DNA of 64,000 nucleotides from Desulfovibrio sp. (GCA_017528345.1 JAFXOX010000047.1:1-64000); one strand, 5' to 3'; positions 1-9,006 are shown, counted from the stretch's first letter. The notes: generated by a model from the letters alone, not told the origin. A program made the numbers and translations.

Positions 1-551
1 CGATTGTAAGGTGGTGATACTGCGCATTTACGTCCATAGTGACTTCTTCCTGTCCTTCAGAGTTGTGTCCAGTAGGACGGCTTTTCTTGCCTCTATGGCC
101 TTTATAGGGCTGTATGCCCTGTATTTCAACAGTCAATCGCAAGTCGCGTGCTTGCACGCGCAACGCAGCGCTCTGCCTTTCTCTGTTCTTTTGGCTCTAA
201 CCCTCTGTTCACGCGTCTTTTTCGGCCTTTCCTCTCGTTGAAGGGGCAAATTTGCACTTGGTTTGTAAATTCACCAATCTTTGCTTCCCGATCCCTATTA
301 TCAACACGTCACGAGGTATGGGTAACCAACCTCACGGAAGGTCAAGATGGCTGGAAATCGTAACGTTACTCTCTCATTGACACGCTTATCAAGGTTGACA
401 TTGAAGGAAAAAGTTCCTTTAATCCAGCAAATGCTCCTACCATCGGTCTGATGGGGCTGAATGCGATTGCGAAATTTGTTCCATGGAGCCTTTTCCTGCG
501 TGCCCGACCTTCCTCAAGGTCGTGCGTATTTTCAGACAATCCACCGGTACC
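1..551. other. Gene-free left end with a possible coding relic
   Basis: No convincing gene is seen here. Short open frames lack ribosome sites and family resemblance. Around 348-470 the plus strand reads like coding sequence that jumps frame: a piece starting MAGNRNVTLSL in one frame is followed in another by VDIEGKSSFNPANAPTIGL. This could be the decayed end of a gene, but I cannot name a family. A small hairpin (GCGTG/CACGC) lies near 146-159. Confidence 0.3.
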
Positions 552-1727
552 ATGCACAACTGGACCTGGGAGGCAAGTGTGACACTTGGTCAATGCCGCA
601 TTTTCTATCTTCTCGCCTTTCTTGGCTGCGGACTTTTGCTCTTGCCAACACCCGGCACCGTCTTTCTGGCCATTTGCTTTTCCTGCCTGAGCCTGCCTGT
701 CTATCGTCATCTCAAATATCTTGGCTTGAAAAGATTCCGCCAGATTCCTAGAGCAAAAAGTTTCCGACGTGGCCTTTGCCGACGCACGCCTCTTCTCCTC
801 TATACTCTGGGTCTGCTCTCAGCCGTCATGATTCCTCTGGCCATTCTGCTGCTTCTGGTGGCTCCTCAGGCCTCACGTGGACTCAATCAGCTCAGAACCA
901 TGGATTTTGGGGAAAGAATTCAGGTGCTGATGCCGGAAAACCTCAAAAACTTCGTGAATACCCATCTCCCTTCCCTCAACGACTACCCTGCCCTCAAAAA
1001 TATCCTTGACGATCTCACAGACAATGTTTCAGGCCACTTTTTTTCCTTTCTTGGCGATGTCTTTACGCCTAGTGCTCTCTGGCAACGCGCTGTGGGCTTT
1101 CTGGGCGGCAGCCTGACCGTACTTTGGACGCTTTTTCTCTTTTTCACACTGACCATCCTCTTTACCCTCTATGCTCGTAAGGCCCGCACCATCATCACGC
1201 GCATCCTGCAACTGCCCAGAGAGGTCGTCTGCCGTTTTATCAAAGCCATCTATAAAGCCCTGAGTGCCGTAATGCTTGGGGTGGTGCTGGTTGCCCTCAT
1301 TCAGGGACTGTTTTGCGGAATCGGTTTTGCCGTGGCCGGCATTGATTCTCCAGCCTTCTGGGGGCTCATGGCTGCCTTTGTAGCCCCCATTCCCATGGTG
1401 GGGACCATGCTGGTCTGGCTTCCCCTGGCGTTGCTGCTCTGGTTCAAGGGGTCGCACATTGCCTCCATCGGCCTCATGCTCTGGGGTGGCATCGCGGTTT
1501 CTGGTATTGACAACGTCTGCCGCCCCCTCTTCCTGCAGCAGGGTATCAAGGCCCCGATCTTTGTTCTGATTCTGGTCATGATCTGCGGCATGAGCGTTTT
1601 TGGCCCCATGGGTATCATCGCAGGCCCTGTTTTGCTCGCCTTCTCCATGCAGCTGATTGAGGAAGCCCACACAGCATTTGCCAGCCTGTCGCAGAAAATC
1701 TTGCCCCAAAAAAACGCCAAATTGTGA
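552..1727 (+). CDS. AI-2E family transporter (PerM/UPF0118-like membrane protein)
   Basis: A 391-residue polytopic membrane protein. Two hydrophobic hairpins near the N-terminus are followed by a soluble stretch and then a cluster of long hydrophobic segments, with the Pro/Gly-rich VAPIPMVGT and FGPMGIIAGP signatures of the AI-2E/PerM family. Members export autoinducer-2 or act in ion exchange, so the substrate here is open. The start is uncertain: ATG 552 was chosen because the 23 residues gained from ATG 483 do not look like protein, but neither has a good ribosome site. A hairpin with a T-run lies about 100 bases downstream. Confidence 0.85.
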   Translation: MHNWTWEASVTLGQCRIFYLLAFLGCGLLLLPTPGTVFLAICFSCLSLPVYRHLKYLGLKRFRQIPRAKSFRRGLCRRTPLLLYTLGLLSAVMIPLAILLLLVAPQASRGLNQLRTMDFGERIQVLMPENLKNFVNTHLPSLNDYPALKNILDDLTDNVSGHFFSFLGDVFTPSALWQRAVGFLGGSLTVLWTLFLFFTLTILFTLYARKARTIITRILQLPREVVCRFIKAIYKALSAVMLGVVLVALIQGLFCGIGFAVAGIDSPAFWGLMAAFVAPIPMVGTMLVWLPLALLLWFKGSHIASIGLMLWGGIAVSGIDNVCRPLFLQQGIKAPIFVLILVMICGMSVFGPMGIIAGPVLLAFSMQLIEEAHTAFASLSQKILPQKNAKL

Positions 1728-1767
1728 AAAACAGCTCTTTTTTCCCCACTTTAGAGGCATGAAAAAA

Positions 1768-1796
1768 TTGATAGTAAACTTGCGCGGCAGGATAAA
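1768..1796 (+). promoter_or_regulatory. Likely sigma70 promoter for the formate dehydrogenase operon
   Basis: TTGATA (1768-1773) and GATAAA (1791-1796) are separated by 17 bases. They match the consensus at 5 of 6 and 4 of 6 positions. Transcription would begin near 1803, giving a leader of about 105 nt that contains the hairpin at 1825-1840. Confidence 0.45.
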
Positions 1797-1824
1797 TTGG
1801 GCTATCTTGAGTTAACTTTTTTGC

Positions 1825-1857
1825 GCTCTTGCGAAAGAGCCTTTGCGCAGTTTTTTC
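1825..1857 (+). terminator. Hairpin plus T-run between the AI-2E gene and fdhA
   Basis: GCTCTT (1825-1830) and AAGAGC (1835-1840) form a perfect stem over a GCGA loop. An alternative outer TGCGC/GCGCA pairing ends just before six T (1851-1856). It can act as terminator for the upstream gene or, because a promoter lies before it, as a leader attenuator for fdhA. Confidence 0.5.
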
Positions 1858-1908
1858 TCTCCTTGCGTCAATGGTTGATGCTGGAGTTTTTCAGATAAGG
1901 AGCTATCC

Positions 1909-4900
1909 ATGCAAAGTACGAGACGAAGTTTTCTCAAAGGCGTCGGCGCAGGCGTCCTTTGTCTCTCTCTCAGTCAGCTCGGTTTTGATCTGACTGAGGC
2001 CAAGGCGTATGCCAAGGAATTAAAAATAAAAAATTGCCGCGCAGTCACGAGCGTCTGCCCGTTCTGCGCCGTCTGCTGTCAGGTGATCGCCTACGAGCGT
2101 GATGGTGAACTCATCGCCACAGAAGGTGATCCAGATTTTCCCATCAACGAGGGTTCTCTTTGCGCCAAGGGAGCTTCTCTGTGGAGCATGTACACCAATA
2201 AGCACCGTCCCACCAAGCCCATGTACCGTGCGCCCTACAGCGACAAGTGGGTAGAAAAGGATTGGGACTGGACCCTTGACCGCATTGCCCATCTCGTCAA
2301 AGAGACCCGCGACAAGGATCTGATTCAGAAAAACGAAAAGGGTCAGACGGTCAACCGTCTGGACACCGTCTTCTGGATGGGCACCTCGCACGCCTCCAAT
2401 GAGGAATGTGCGGCCATCCATCTCGCCATGAAAAGCCTGGGGGTCGTCAGTATGGACCACCAGGCCCGTGTCTGACACAGCCCCACTGTTGCGGCTCTGG
2501 CAGAGTCGTTCGGACGCGGTGCAATGACCAATCACTGGATTGATATCAAGAACGCCAATTGCGTGCTGATCATGGGCAGCAACTGTGCAGAACATCATCC
2601 AGTGTCCATGAAATGGGTTCTTCGTGCCAAGGATAATGGCGCTAAACTCATTCACGTGGATCCCAAATTCTCTCGGACGTCAGCCCGTTGTGATTTGCAT
2701 GTCCCCCTGCGTTCAGGTTCGGACATCGCATTCCTGGGCGGCATGATCAACTACATTCTCGAAAATAAGCTCTATCAGGAAGAATACGTTAAAACCTACA
2801 CCAATGCCTCAGTGGTTGTGGGTGCTGACTATGCCTTCAACGACGGTATTTTCAGCGGCTACAACGCGGAGACCCGCACCTACGACAAAAAGGCCTGGGC
2901 CCGCTCCAAGGACAAGGACGGCATGCTGGTGACTGACCCAGAGTGGAAGAATCCTCGCTGCGTCATCAATCTCCTGAAAAAGCACTATTCCCGCTACACC
3001 CTGAAAAACGTCTGTGACGTCACAGGTGTGCCTGAGAAAACCATCCTTGAGGTCTACAACGATTTCTGTGCCACGGGTAAACCCGACAAGGCCGGAACCA
3101 TCATGTATGCCCTTGGTTGGACACAGCACACCAACGGCGTGCAGATCATCAGAACATCAGCCATCATCCAGCTGCTTCTTGGCAATATTGGTGTTGCCGG
3201 CGGCGGCATCAATGCTCTGCGCGGCGAACCCAATGTGCAGGGTTCCACAGACCATGCCATTCTCTATGATTCCCTGCCGGGCTATCTGCCCATGCTGCGT
3301 GCGCAGTGGCAGACACTGGATGAATATCTCAAGGGCTGTACGCCTTCCAAGGAACTGCCCAATAGCGTCAACTGGAAGAGCCACAATCCCGAATACATGG
3401 TGAGCCTGCTCAAGGGCTGGTTTGGTGACAGTGCTACCCCCGAAAACGATTTCGGCTACAGCTGGCTGCCCAAACTCGAGCCCCGCGGCAATACCTCCTA
3501 CTATTCGGTCATTGACCGCGCCTATAAAGATCAGATGCGCGGCGGCTTTGTCTTCGGTGTGAACCCCTGCCAGAGCTTCCCCAATACCCACAAGGTCCGG
3601 GCCAGTCTTGACCATCTGGACTGGATGGTCTGCGGTGAGGTGCACAATTCCGAGACAAGTGACAACTGGCACCGTCCGGGAGTGGATCCCTCAAAGATCA
3701 AAACCGAGGTTTTCCTCCTGCCCTCTGCCCATCGTATTGAAAAAGAAGGAACCATCAGCAACAGTGGTCGCTGGCTGCAATGGTTCGACAAGGCTGTAGA
3801 GCCTGCAGGACAGGCACGTGACTTCGGCCACATGCTTGTGCCGCTTCTGAACAAGATCCGCGATCTCTACAAGAATGAAAAGGGTGTACTGCCCGAGCCC
3901 ATTCTGAATATGGTCTGGCCCAAGGACTTCGTCGCCGAAGAATGGACCAAGCGTATCAATGGTCAGTTCTGGAAGGACGTGACCATTGACGGTAAGACCT
4001 ATCACCGTGGCCAGCAGGTGCCCAAGTTCGCCAATCTGGCCAAGGACGGCAGTACCTCCTCGTTGAACTGGATCTACTGCGGCTCCTACACAGAAGAAGG
4101 CGGCAACAAGAGTAAATACCGCGACAAGAGTCAGACACCGGCTCAGGCCAAATTGGGTCTCTATCCCAAGTGGTCTTGGTGCTGGCCTGTCAACCGTCGC
4201 GTGCTCTACAACCGTGCCTCCGTGGACGCCAACGGCAAGCCCTGGAATCCCAATCTGCCGGTCATTGAGTGGGACGGCAGCAAGTGGAAGGACGGCTATG
4301 ACGTCATCGACGGCGGCGGAGCTCCTGTGGCCAATAAGGAAAAAGGCCGTCTGCCCTTCATTATGTGTGCTGACGGTCTCGGACATCTTTTTGGTCCCGG
4401 ACGTGAGGACGGTCCCTTCCCCGAGCACTATGAACCCGTGGAAACACCCCTCAAGAGTCATCCCTTCTCCAAGCAGCTTTCAAGCCCTGTCTATCTGACC
4501 TTCCATTCAGATCTCGACAAGCTTGCGGCGCCTGGAGATCCCAAGTACCCCATTGTCCTGACGACCTACAGCATGACGGAACACTGGTGCGGCGGCGGCG
4601 AAACCCGCAACACGCCCAACCTCCTTGAAGCCGAACCTCAGCTCTATGTGGAGATGAGTGAAGAACTTGCTGCCATTAAGGGCATCAAAAACGGTGACGG
4701 TGTCATCGTCGAGAGCATCCGTGGCAAGGTGGAAGCCATTGCCATGGTTACGGTGAGAATCCGGCCTTTCACCATCATGGGAAAGACCGTGCATCTTATC
4801 GGCATGCCCTTCGCTTTCGGCTGGCTCACACCCAATTGCGGTGATTCAACCAACAGACTCACCACAGGCGTGTATGATCCCAATACCACCATTCAAGAAG

Positions 4901-4956
4901 ACAAGGCCTGCATGGTGGATATCTACAAAGCTGGAAAGCTGACAGAAATAGCCTAA
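1909..4956 (+). CDS. fdhA: Formate dehydrogenase catalytic subunit, selenocysteine-containing
   Basis: A 1015-residue molybdenum/tungsten bis-MGD enzyme that oxidises formate to CO2 in the periplasm. Residues 5-10 are a twin-arginine signal (RRSFLK). A [4Fe-4S] site follows (Cys50, Cys53, Cys57, Cys85), then the active site DHQARV-Sec-H, with selenocysteine 189 encoded by TGA 2473-2475. Reading through is required: the frame continues without break, and the protein after the TGA (HSPTVAALAESFGRG) is the expected family sequence. The second half carries the molybdopterin-binding domains and ends with the C-terminal cap. A ribosome site (AAGGAG) precedes ATG 1909. It heads an operon with fdhB, fdhE and a tetraheme cytochrome. 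An automatic annotation would probably split it into two pieces. Confidence 0.95.
2473..2511 (+). promoter_or_regulatory. UGA selenocysteine codon and SECIS-like hairpin
   Basis: The TGA at 2473-2475 is followed by CACAGCCC and a small stem TGC/GCA with a G- and U-rich loop at about 2490-2503. The layout parallels the SECIS of E. coli fdhF, which also begins TGACAC. The hairpin assignment is by eye. The Sec codon itself is well supported by the protein context. Confidence 0.7.
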
Positions 4957-4964
4957 TTCGCAAT

Positions 4965-4990
4965 GGGCGCGTTCCTTCGGGAACGCGCCC
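4965..4990 (+). other. Perfect UUCG-tetraloop hairpin between fdhA and fdhB
   Basis: Eleven perfect base pairs (4965-4975 with 4980-4990) close a TTCG loop, the extra-stable C(UUCG)G form. There is no T-run, so it is not a normal terminator. It ends one base before the fdhB ribosome site AAGGAG (4992-4997) and could block 3' decay of fdhA mRNA or tune fdhB translation. Confidence 0.7.
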
Positions 4991-5004
4991 CAAGGAGATC
5001 TCCC

Positions 5005-5664
5005 ATGCCCAAGTCATTTTTGATTGATACCTCGCGTTGCACGGCGTGCCGTGGCTGCCAGATGGCCTGTAAAGACTGGCATAATCTTCCGGCCATTGCG
5101 ACCAAGCAGACCGGCACGCATCAGAATCCGCCAGATCTCAATCCCAACAACTATAAAATTGTCCGTTTCCGTGAGCACAAGACCGAAGATGGCCGCGTGG
5201 TCTGGAATTTCTTCCCCGACCAGTGCCGTCACTGCATGGCCCCCATCTGCAAGGATGTCGCCGACAAGGTTGTGCCTGGAGCCATCATTCACGATGAAAA
5301 GACAGGCGCCGTTCTCTTCACGGAAAAGTGCAAGCAGTTGAGCCCCGAAGATGCTCGGGCCGTCATTGAAGCCTGCCCCTACAATATTCCCCGTCGTGAG
5401 GAAAGCAGCGGCATGCTCAGCAAGTGCGATATGTGCATTGACCGGGTGACCGAAGGTCTGCTGCCCATGTGTGTCAAATCCTGTCCCACGGGCACCATGC
5501 TCTTTGGCGAACGCAAGGAAATCCTGGCTGAAGCCAAGCGGCGTCTGGAAAAGCTCAAGAAGACCTTCCCCAAGGCCTATCTTGCTGACCCCAGAGACGT
5601 CAATGTCATTTATCTGTTGACCGAAGAGAAAGAGTATTACTACGAATACGCGTCCTTCATGTAG
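5005..5664 (+). CDS. fdhB: Formate dehydrogenase iron-sulfur (beta) subunit
   Basis: A 219-residue ferredoxin-like electron-transfer subunit that takes electrons from FdhA. Cysteine clusters occur in order: CTACRGCQMAC near residue 12, CRHCMAPIC near 74, a CACPYN-type Cys around 130, and CDMC with CVKSCPTG near 145-160. This pattern holds several [4Fe-4S] clusters. It has no signal peptide, as expected for a partner carried through Tat with FdhA. ATG 5005 is chosen over ATG 4963 because AAGGAG lies eight bases before it and the upstream ATG lies beside the stable hairpin. It lies 48 bases after fdhA. Confidence 0.93.
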   Translation: MPKSFLIDTSRCTACRGCQMACKDWHNLPAIATKQTGTHQNPPDLNPNNYKIVRFREHKTEDGRVVWNFFPDQCRHCMAPICKDVADKVVPGAIIHDEKTGAVLFTEKCKQLSPEDARAVIEACPYNIPRREESSGMLSKCDMCIDRVTEGLLPMCVKSCPTGTMLFGERKEILAEAKRRLEKLKKTFPKAYLADPRDVNVIYLLTEEKEYYYEYASFM

Positions 5665-5677
5665 ACCGGACCTTTCT

Positions 5678-5697
5678 GCCCCATGACCACATGGGGC
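5678..5697 (+). other. Hairpin in the fdhB-fdhE gap
   Basis: GCCCCATG (5678-5685) and CATGGGGC (5690-5697) form a perfect 8-bp stem over an ACCA loop, shortly after the fdhB stop. No T-run follows. Probably an mRNA-stability or pausing element within the operon. Confidence 0.5.
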
Positions 5698-5749
5698 GGA
5701 ACATTTCCTGAATGACGCTTAACCTTTCTGTGCAAGAAGTGGGAGAATC

Positions 5750-6694
5750 ATGGAAGTGTCACGACAGAGCGCTTCAGAAACCCTTCACGAAATCGCTTCC
5801 TTAAGGCCTGCGCTCAAAACTATTCTTGACGCTTTTGCCCCGCTGCTGGACGCGCAGGAGGCACTCGCTCAGGAACTGGCCGCTGACTTGACAAAGGCGC
5901 AGATTCAACTGCCAGCCTGTCAGGCGTCGCGTTTAAGTCTGGGGATTTCTCTGCTTTCCGATCAAGATCTCCCTGATCTCGCCACACAGTACGCTAAGGC
6001 CGCCAAGACACTGGCTCCGTACCTTGAAAAAATCCCTGCGCTCTCCCAGCTGCACACGCCTCTGGCGCAGGCCTTTGCGGAACTCACCTGTGCTGAACAA
6101 AAGAGCCTGCGTGAGGCGGTCTGCACGTGCCAGCCAGGCCTCTTGGAAGATCTTGCCAAAAAACACGAACTGGACCCGCTTGTCTTCAATCTTGCAGGCA
6201 CCTTTGTGGTCTCGTCGCTGTTGCGCGGTCTCTCTAGGGCAAGTTTTGAGCCTAGCCAGGAAAAACCCTGGGATACCAACAATACCTGGCAACAGGGATA
6301 CTGTCCGGTCTGTGGCAGTTATCCTGTGCTGGCCTGGCTAGATAAACCTGTGATTGACGAACGCAATACCTATCTGCATGAGGGTGGAGGCCGCAAGCAT
6401 CTCTATTGCGGAATCTGCGGCAATGACTGGCATTTTCTGCGACTTGCCTGTCCTGCCTGTGGCGTTTCGGAGAGCAGACAGATCGAAATCCTGACAGAAG
6501 AGACCAATACTCGGGGTGAGGCCATTGATTGGTGTCCCAAGTGCAAGGCCTACTGTCCCACTGTGGACATGCGCGAGCGCATTCAACTCCCCAATTTGGA
6601 CGCGCAGGCACTGGGCATGCTACATCTTGAGCTCATCGCCTGGGAGAAAAAACTCAAGCCCCTGCGGGCTTCCTTCTGGAACACGTTTGCCTAA
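5750..6694 (+). CDS. fdhE: Formate dehydrogenase accessory protein FdhE
   Basis: A 314-residue soluble protein of the FdhE family, needed for formation of active formate dehydrogenase. The C-terminal half shows the family's rubredoxin-like metal sites: YCPVCGSYP, YCGICGN, CPACGVSES and CPKCKAYC. The N-terminal half is helical and variable. It sits between fdhB and the cytochrome gene, which matches the known Desulfovibrio order of structural and maturation genes. Confidence 0.92.
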   Translation: MEVSRQSASETLHEIASLRPALKTILDAFAPLLDAQEALAQELAADLTKAQIQLPACQASRLSLGISLLSDQDLPDLATQYAKAAKTLAPYLEKIPALSQLHTPLAQAFAELTCAEQKSLREAVCTCQPGLLEDLAKKHELDPLVFNLAGTFVVSSLLRGLSRASFEPSQEKPWDTNNTWQQGYCPVCGSYPVLAWLDKPVIDERNTYLHEGGGRKHLYCGICGNDWHFLRLACPACGVSESRQIEILTEETNTRGEAIDWCPKCKAYCPTVDMRERIQLPNLDAQALGMLHLELIAWEKKLKPLRASFWNTFA

Positions 6695-6747
6695 GAGCCC
6701 GCACTCTTCGATCCTGACTATGTACTACGCTGGAATGGAGTAGGAGT

Positions 6748-7185
6748 ATGAAATATTATGCTGTTGTTCTTTCACTTTTGGCCCTGATGTGCTTTCAGGC
6801 TGCAAATGTCGCTGAAGCCAAAAGCATTCAGGAGATGGCCAATGCCATCAAAAACCCCATGACATTGAAAGCCAATACATCACCTTTGCTCAATGTCACC
6901 TTTAATCATACCTCACACCGTGGCATCAGCTGTTTTACCTGTCATCATGCCGCCTCTGAGAAAAAAGGCCGTTACATTTCCTGTAGTGAATGCCACGCCC
7001 AGAAAGGACGCAGCGCTGAGCGGCTTTCAACTTTTGCGGCGTTTCATGCCAAGGATTCCAAGCATTCGTGCTATGCTTGTCATATGAGCAAGGCCCTTGA
7101 AGCTCCCAAAGCCTACGGATCCCATTTCTATAACTGCCGCCCCTGTCATTACGGCCCCCAGGCCAAGCCGACGGCTCAAAAGTAA
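6748..7185 (+). CDS. Tetraheme cytochrome c3-type subunit of formate dehydrogenase
   Basis: A 145-residue secreted protein with a signal peptide (about residues 1-24) and four CxxCH heme sites: CFTCHH, CSECH, CYACH and CRPCH. The spacing and extra histidines are those of class III cytochrome c3. Its place directly after fdhE suggests it is the dedicated electron acceptor of FdhAB (the FdhABC3 type). GGAGTAGGAG before ATG 6748 is a strong ribosome site. A robust terminator follows, so it appears to close the operon. It is clearly related to each half of the next gene. Confidence 0.92.
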   Translation: MKYYAVVLSLLALMCFQAANVAEAKSIQEMANAIKNPMTLKANTSPLLNVTFNHTSHRGISCFTCHHAASEKKGRYISCSECHAQKGRSAERLSTFAAFHAKDSKHSCYACHMSKALEAPKAYGSHFYNCRPCHYGPQAKPTAQK

Positions 7186-7245
7186 ATCGCAGAGTTTTGT
7201 CAGGGCATTGTGCCCTCACCAGAGGGCATCCTGTCAAAGACGCTG

Positions 7246-7283
7246 GGGGAGAAAAAGGGCGAACCTTTTTTCTCCCCTTTTTT
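7246..7283 (+). terminator. Strong intrinsic terminator closing the fdh operon
   Basis: A 14-bp stem (7246-7259 with 7264-7277, one G-U pair) closes a CGAA loop and is followed by six T (7278-7283). Confidence 0.9.
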
Positions 7284-7302
7284 GTCAGATGAAGCCATTT
7301 TT

Positions 7303-7332
7303 CTTGTCTTTGCCCAGAAGACAAGCTATTAT
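7303..7332 (+). promoter_or_regulatory. Promoter of the octaheme cytochrome gene with operator-like inverted repeat
   Basis: TTGTCT (7304-7309) and TATTAT (7327-7332) are separated by 17 bases, a good sigma70 promoter just after a terminator. An 8-bp inverted repeat, CTTGTCTT at 7303-7310 and AAGACAAG at 7318-7325 (7-base spacer), covers the -35 box and most of the spacer, as an operator would. Confidence 0.55.
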
Positions 7333-7416
7333 TCTTAAACGTCTCAAAACTGTCCGGACCTGCAACAACGGGGACCGCATCCCTTGGGAAGCGAGTTTTC
7401 GCCTGAGGAATTCGTT

Positions 7417-8154
7417 ATGAAGTATTTCTACCTTCTTCTCATGATGGTTGCGCTTCTTTTTACCGCTGAAGTGAGAGCTGACGTAATCAGAGAGATGGCA
7501 GAGACCATCAAAACACCTATTCCTCTTAAGTCAGGGAAAAACCACCTGCTCAATGTGACGTTCAATCACACTTCGCACCGTGGCATCAGCTGCTTCACCT
7601 GCCATCACATGCCCTCGGAAAAAGATGGCCGTTATATTTCCTGTAGCCAATGCCACACCAACGTTGGCCGCAGCAAAGATGCCAACAGTCTCTTCGCCGC
7701 CTTTCACGCCAAGGACAGCAAGCATTCCTGTTACGGCTGCCACCTGAAGAAGGCCGGAGAGATGCCGGCCGTCTATGGCACGACTTTTGTCAACTGCCGC
7801 CCCTGTCACAGCCGTATGACCAATGCCATTCAGGGCCCCATGACCATCAAGGCTCTTTCGCCACTGCTCGATGTGACCTTCAACCACTCCTCCCACAAGG
7901 GCATCAACTGTTTTACCTGTCACCACAAGATCAGTGATAAGGGCCGCTATGTGAGCTGTGAGGAATGCCACGTGAGCATGGGACGAAGCAGTGAAAAGGC
8001 CAGCACCTTCAATGCCTTCCACAATAAGACATCATCTCATGCCTGCTATGCCTGTCATCTGAAGAAGGCCCAAGAGCAACCCGAACGCTTTGGTCAGCGT
8101 TTTGTCAATTGTCGTCCCTGCCATCAGGGCAACGTTGCCAAGACCAAGAACTAA
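7417..8154 (+). CDS. Octaheme cytochrome c made of two fused c3 domains
   Basis: A 245-residue secreted protein with a signal peptide of about 21 residues and eight CxxCH sites in two sets of four (CFTCHH, CSQCH, CYGCH, CRPCH; then CFTCHH, CEECH, CYACH, CRPCH). Each half aligns along its length with the preceding tetraheme protein, including the repeated NVTFNHTSHRGISCFTCHH block or its variant. It is probably a periplasmic electron carrier working with formate dehydrogenase or another periplasmic dehydrogenase. ATG 7417 follows GAGGAA. It has its own promoter and terminator, so it is not simply part of the fdh operon. Confidence 0.9.
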   Translation: MKYFYLLLMMVALLFTAEVRADVIREMAETIKTPIPLKSGKNHLLNVTFNHTSHRGISCFTCHHMPSEKDGRYISCSQCHTNVGRSKDANSLFAAFHAKDSKHSCYGCHLKKAGEMPAVYGTTFVNCRPCHSRMTNAIQGPMTIKALSPLLDVTFNHSSHKGINCFTCHHKISDKGRYVSCEECHVSMGRSSEKASTFNAFHNKTSSHACYACHLKKAQEQPERFGQRFVNCRPCHQGNVAKTKN

Positions 8155-8185
8155 ACACCAACGCACTACTCGTTTCAGCGTTACA

Positions 8186-8210
8186 GAGGGGGCTTGCCCC
8201 CTCTTTTTTT
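8186..8210 (+). terminator. Intrinsic terminator after the octaheme cytochrome
   Basis: GAGGGGG (8186-8192) pairs with CCCCCTC (8197-8203) over a CTTG loop, followed by seven T (8204-8210). Confidence 0.92.
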
Positions 8211-8274
8211 GCCTCAGGTCTTCTTGAGCTTTAGGGCAAGGCAAGATAGATTACAGCTTACCGGGAGGTTTGCC

Positions 8275-9006
8275 ATGTTCTACCGACGTATGTTTTCCGC
8301 GCTTTGTCTTGTGACTCTGCTTTTTGGCTGTCAGGGCCAGAGCCAGGTACGAGGTCTGGTTGACGGACAGTATCTTTCCACAAGCAGACCTGCCTTTGCC
8401 GTACAGGTCCGCGATCTGCCTCTGCTCGGCTGCGAAAAGCGTACCTTCAAACTTGATGGTCTGGGGATGATGGGCGGCTTAGGGGTTGAAACCTGGATTG
8501 CGGTCTATGGCTCGGTCAAAGGACCCATGGCCGTTGTCGCTCATGCGGATCTGCCAAGAGGCTGGAAATGGGACGCCAATCTCAGTCAGCCCTTCAGCGT
8601 GCATGAAGATCGCCTCTATGTGGGAGATATGCCATTTTTTGCCCAGACATTTCTGGGTACCCCTGGCAAAAATCCCTTTACCGCTGAAGAGACTGAGGAC
8701 GGAAAGCCCGAGCCTCTGTGGGTTATCAGAAGCTTCAGTCAACGTTTCAACGACGATACCACCAAGGTCATTCTCGAGTACCGTGAGCCACTGCCTGATG
8801 GCATGCACTCACTCACCGCCATTCCCTTTGGACAGTCAGATTTCTTAAAGAATTTTGCGAGCCGTGCGGAAAAATGCTTTCATGTCACACAGGCTGTACA
8901 GGCAAGTCACGCCCAGTTGAAGACCATCCCCCATCTGCGCAGTCGCTATCTCGATACCCGCTTTTTTGGTACAGCAACACCTGTGGGCCCCGTACGCCTT
9001 TTCTAG
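8275..9006 (+). CDS. Hypothetical lipoprotein
   Basis: A 243-residue protein with a short signal sequence ending in the lipobox LLFGC (lipidated Cys17), so it is membrane-anchored and exported. The rest has no motif I recognise with confidence. It resembles uncharacterised Desulfovibrio lipoproteins (perhaps DUF4851, unverified). GGGAGG precedes ATG 8275, and the longer frame from 8194 overlaps the preceding terminator and lacks this site. It lies 120 bases before bioB. Confidence 0.75.
   Translation: MFYRRMFSALCLVTLLFGCQGQSQVRGLVDGQYLSTSRPAFAVQVRDLPLLGCEKRTFKLDGLGMMGGLGVETWIAVYGSVKGPMAVVAHADLPRGWKWDANLSQPFSVHEDRLYVGDMPFFAQTFLGTPGKNPFTAEETEDGKPEPLWVIRSFSQRFNDDTTKVILEYREPLPDGMHSLTAIPFGQSDFLKNFASRAEKCFHVTQAVQASHAQLKTIPHLRSRYLDTRFFGTATPVGPVRLF

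Noticed and set aside
1029..1760. Long antisense frame opposite the AI-2E gene
   Set aside because: Mirror of a well-supported gene; composition odd, no ribosome site, no family.
1909..4956. fdhA as a pseudogene or as two genes (stop at 2475, new start at 2524)
   Set aside because: The TGA is exactly at the selenocysteine position and the frame continues with the expected family sequence.
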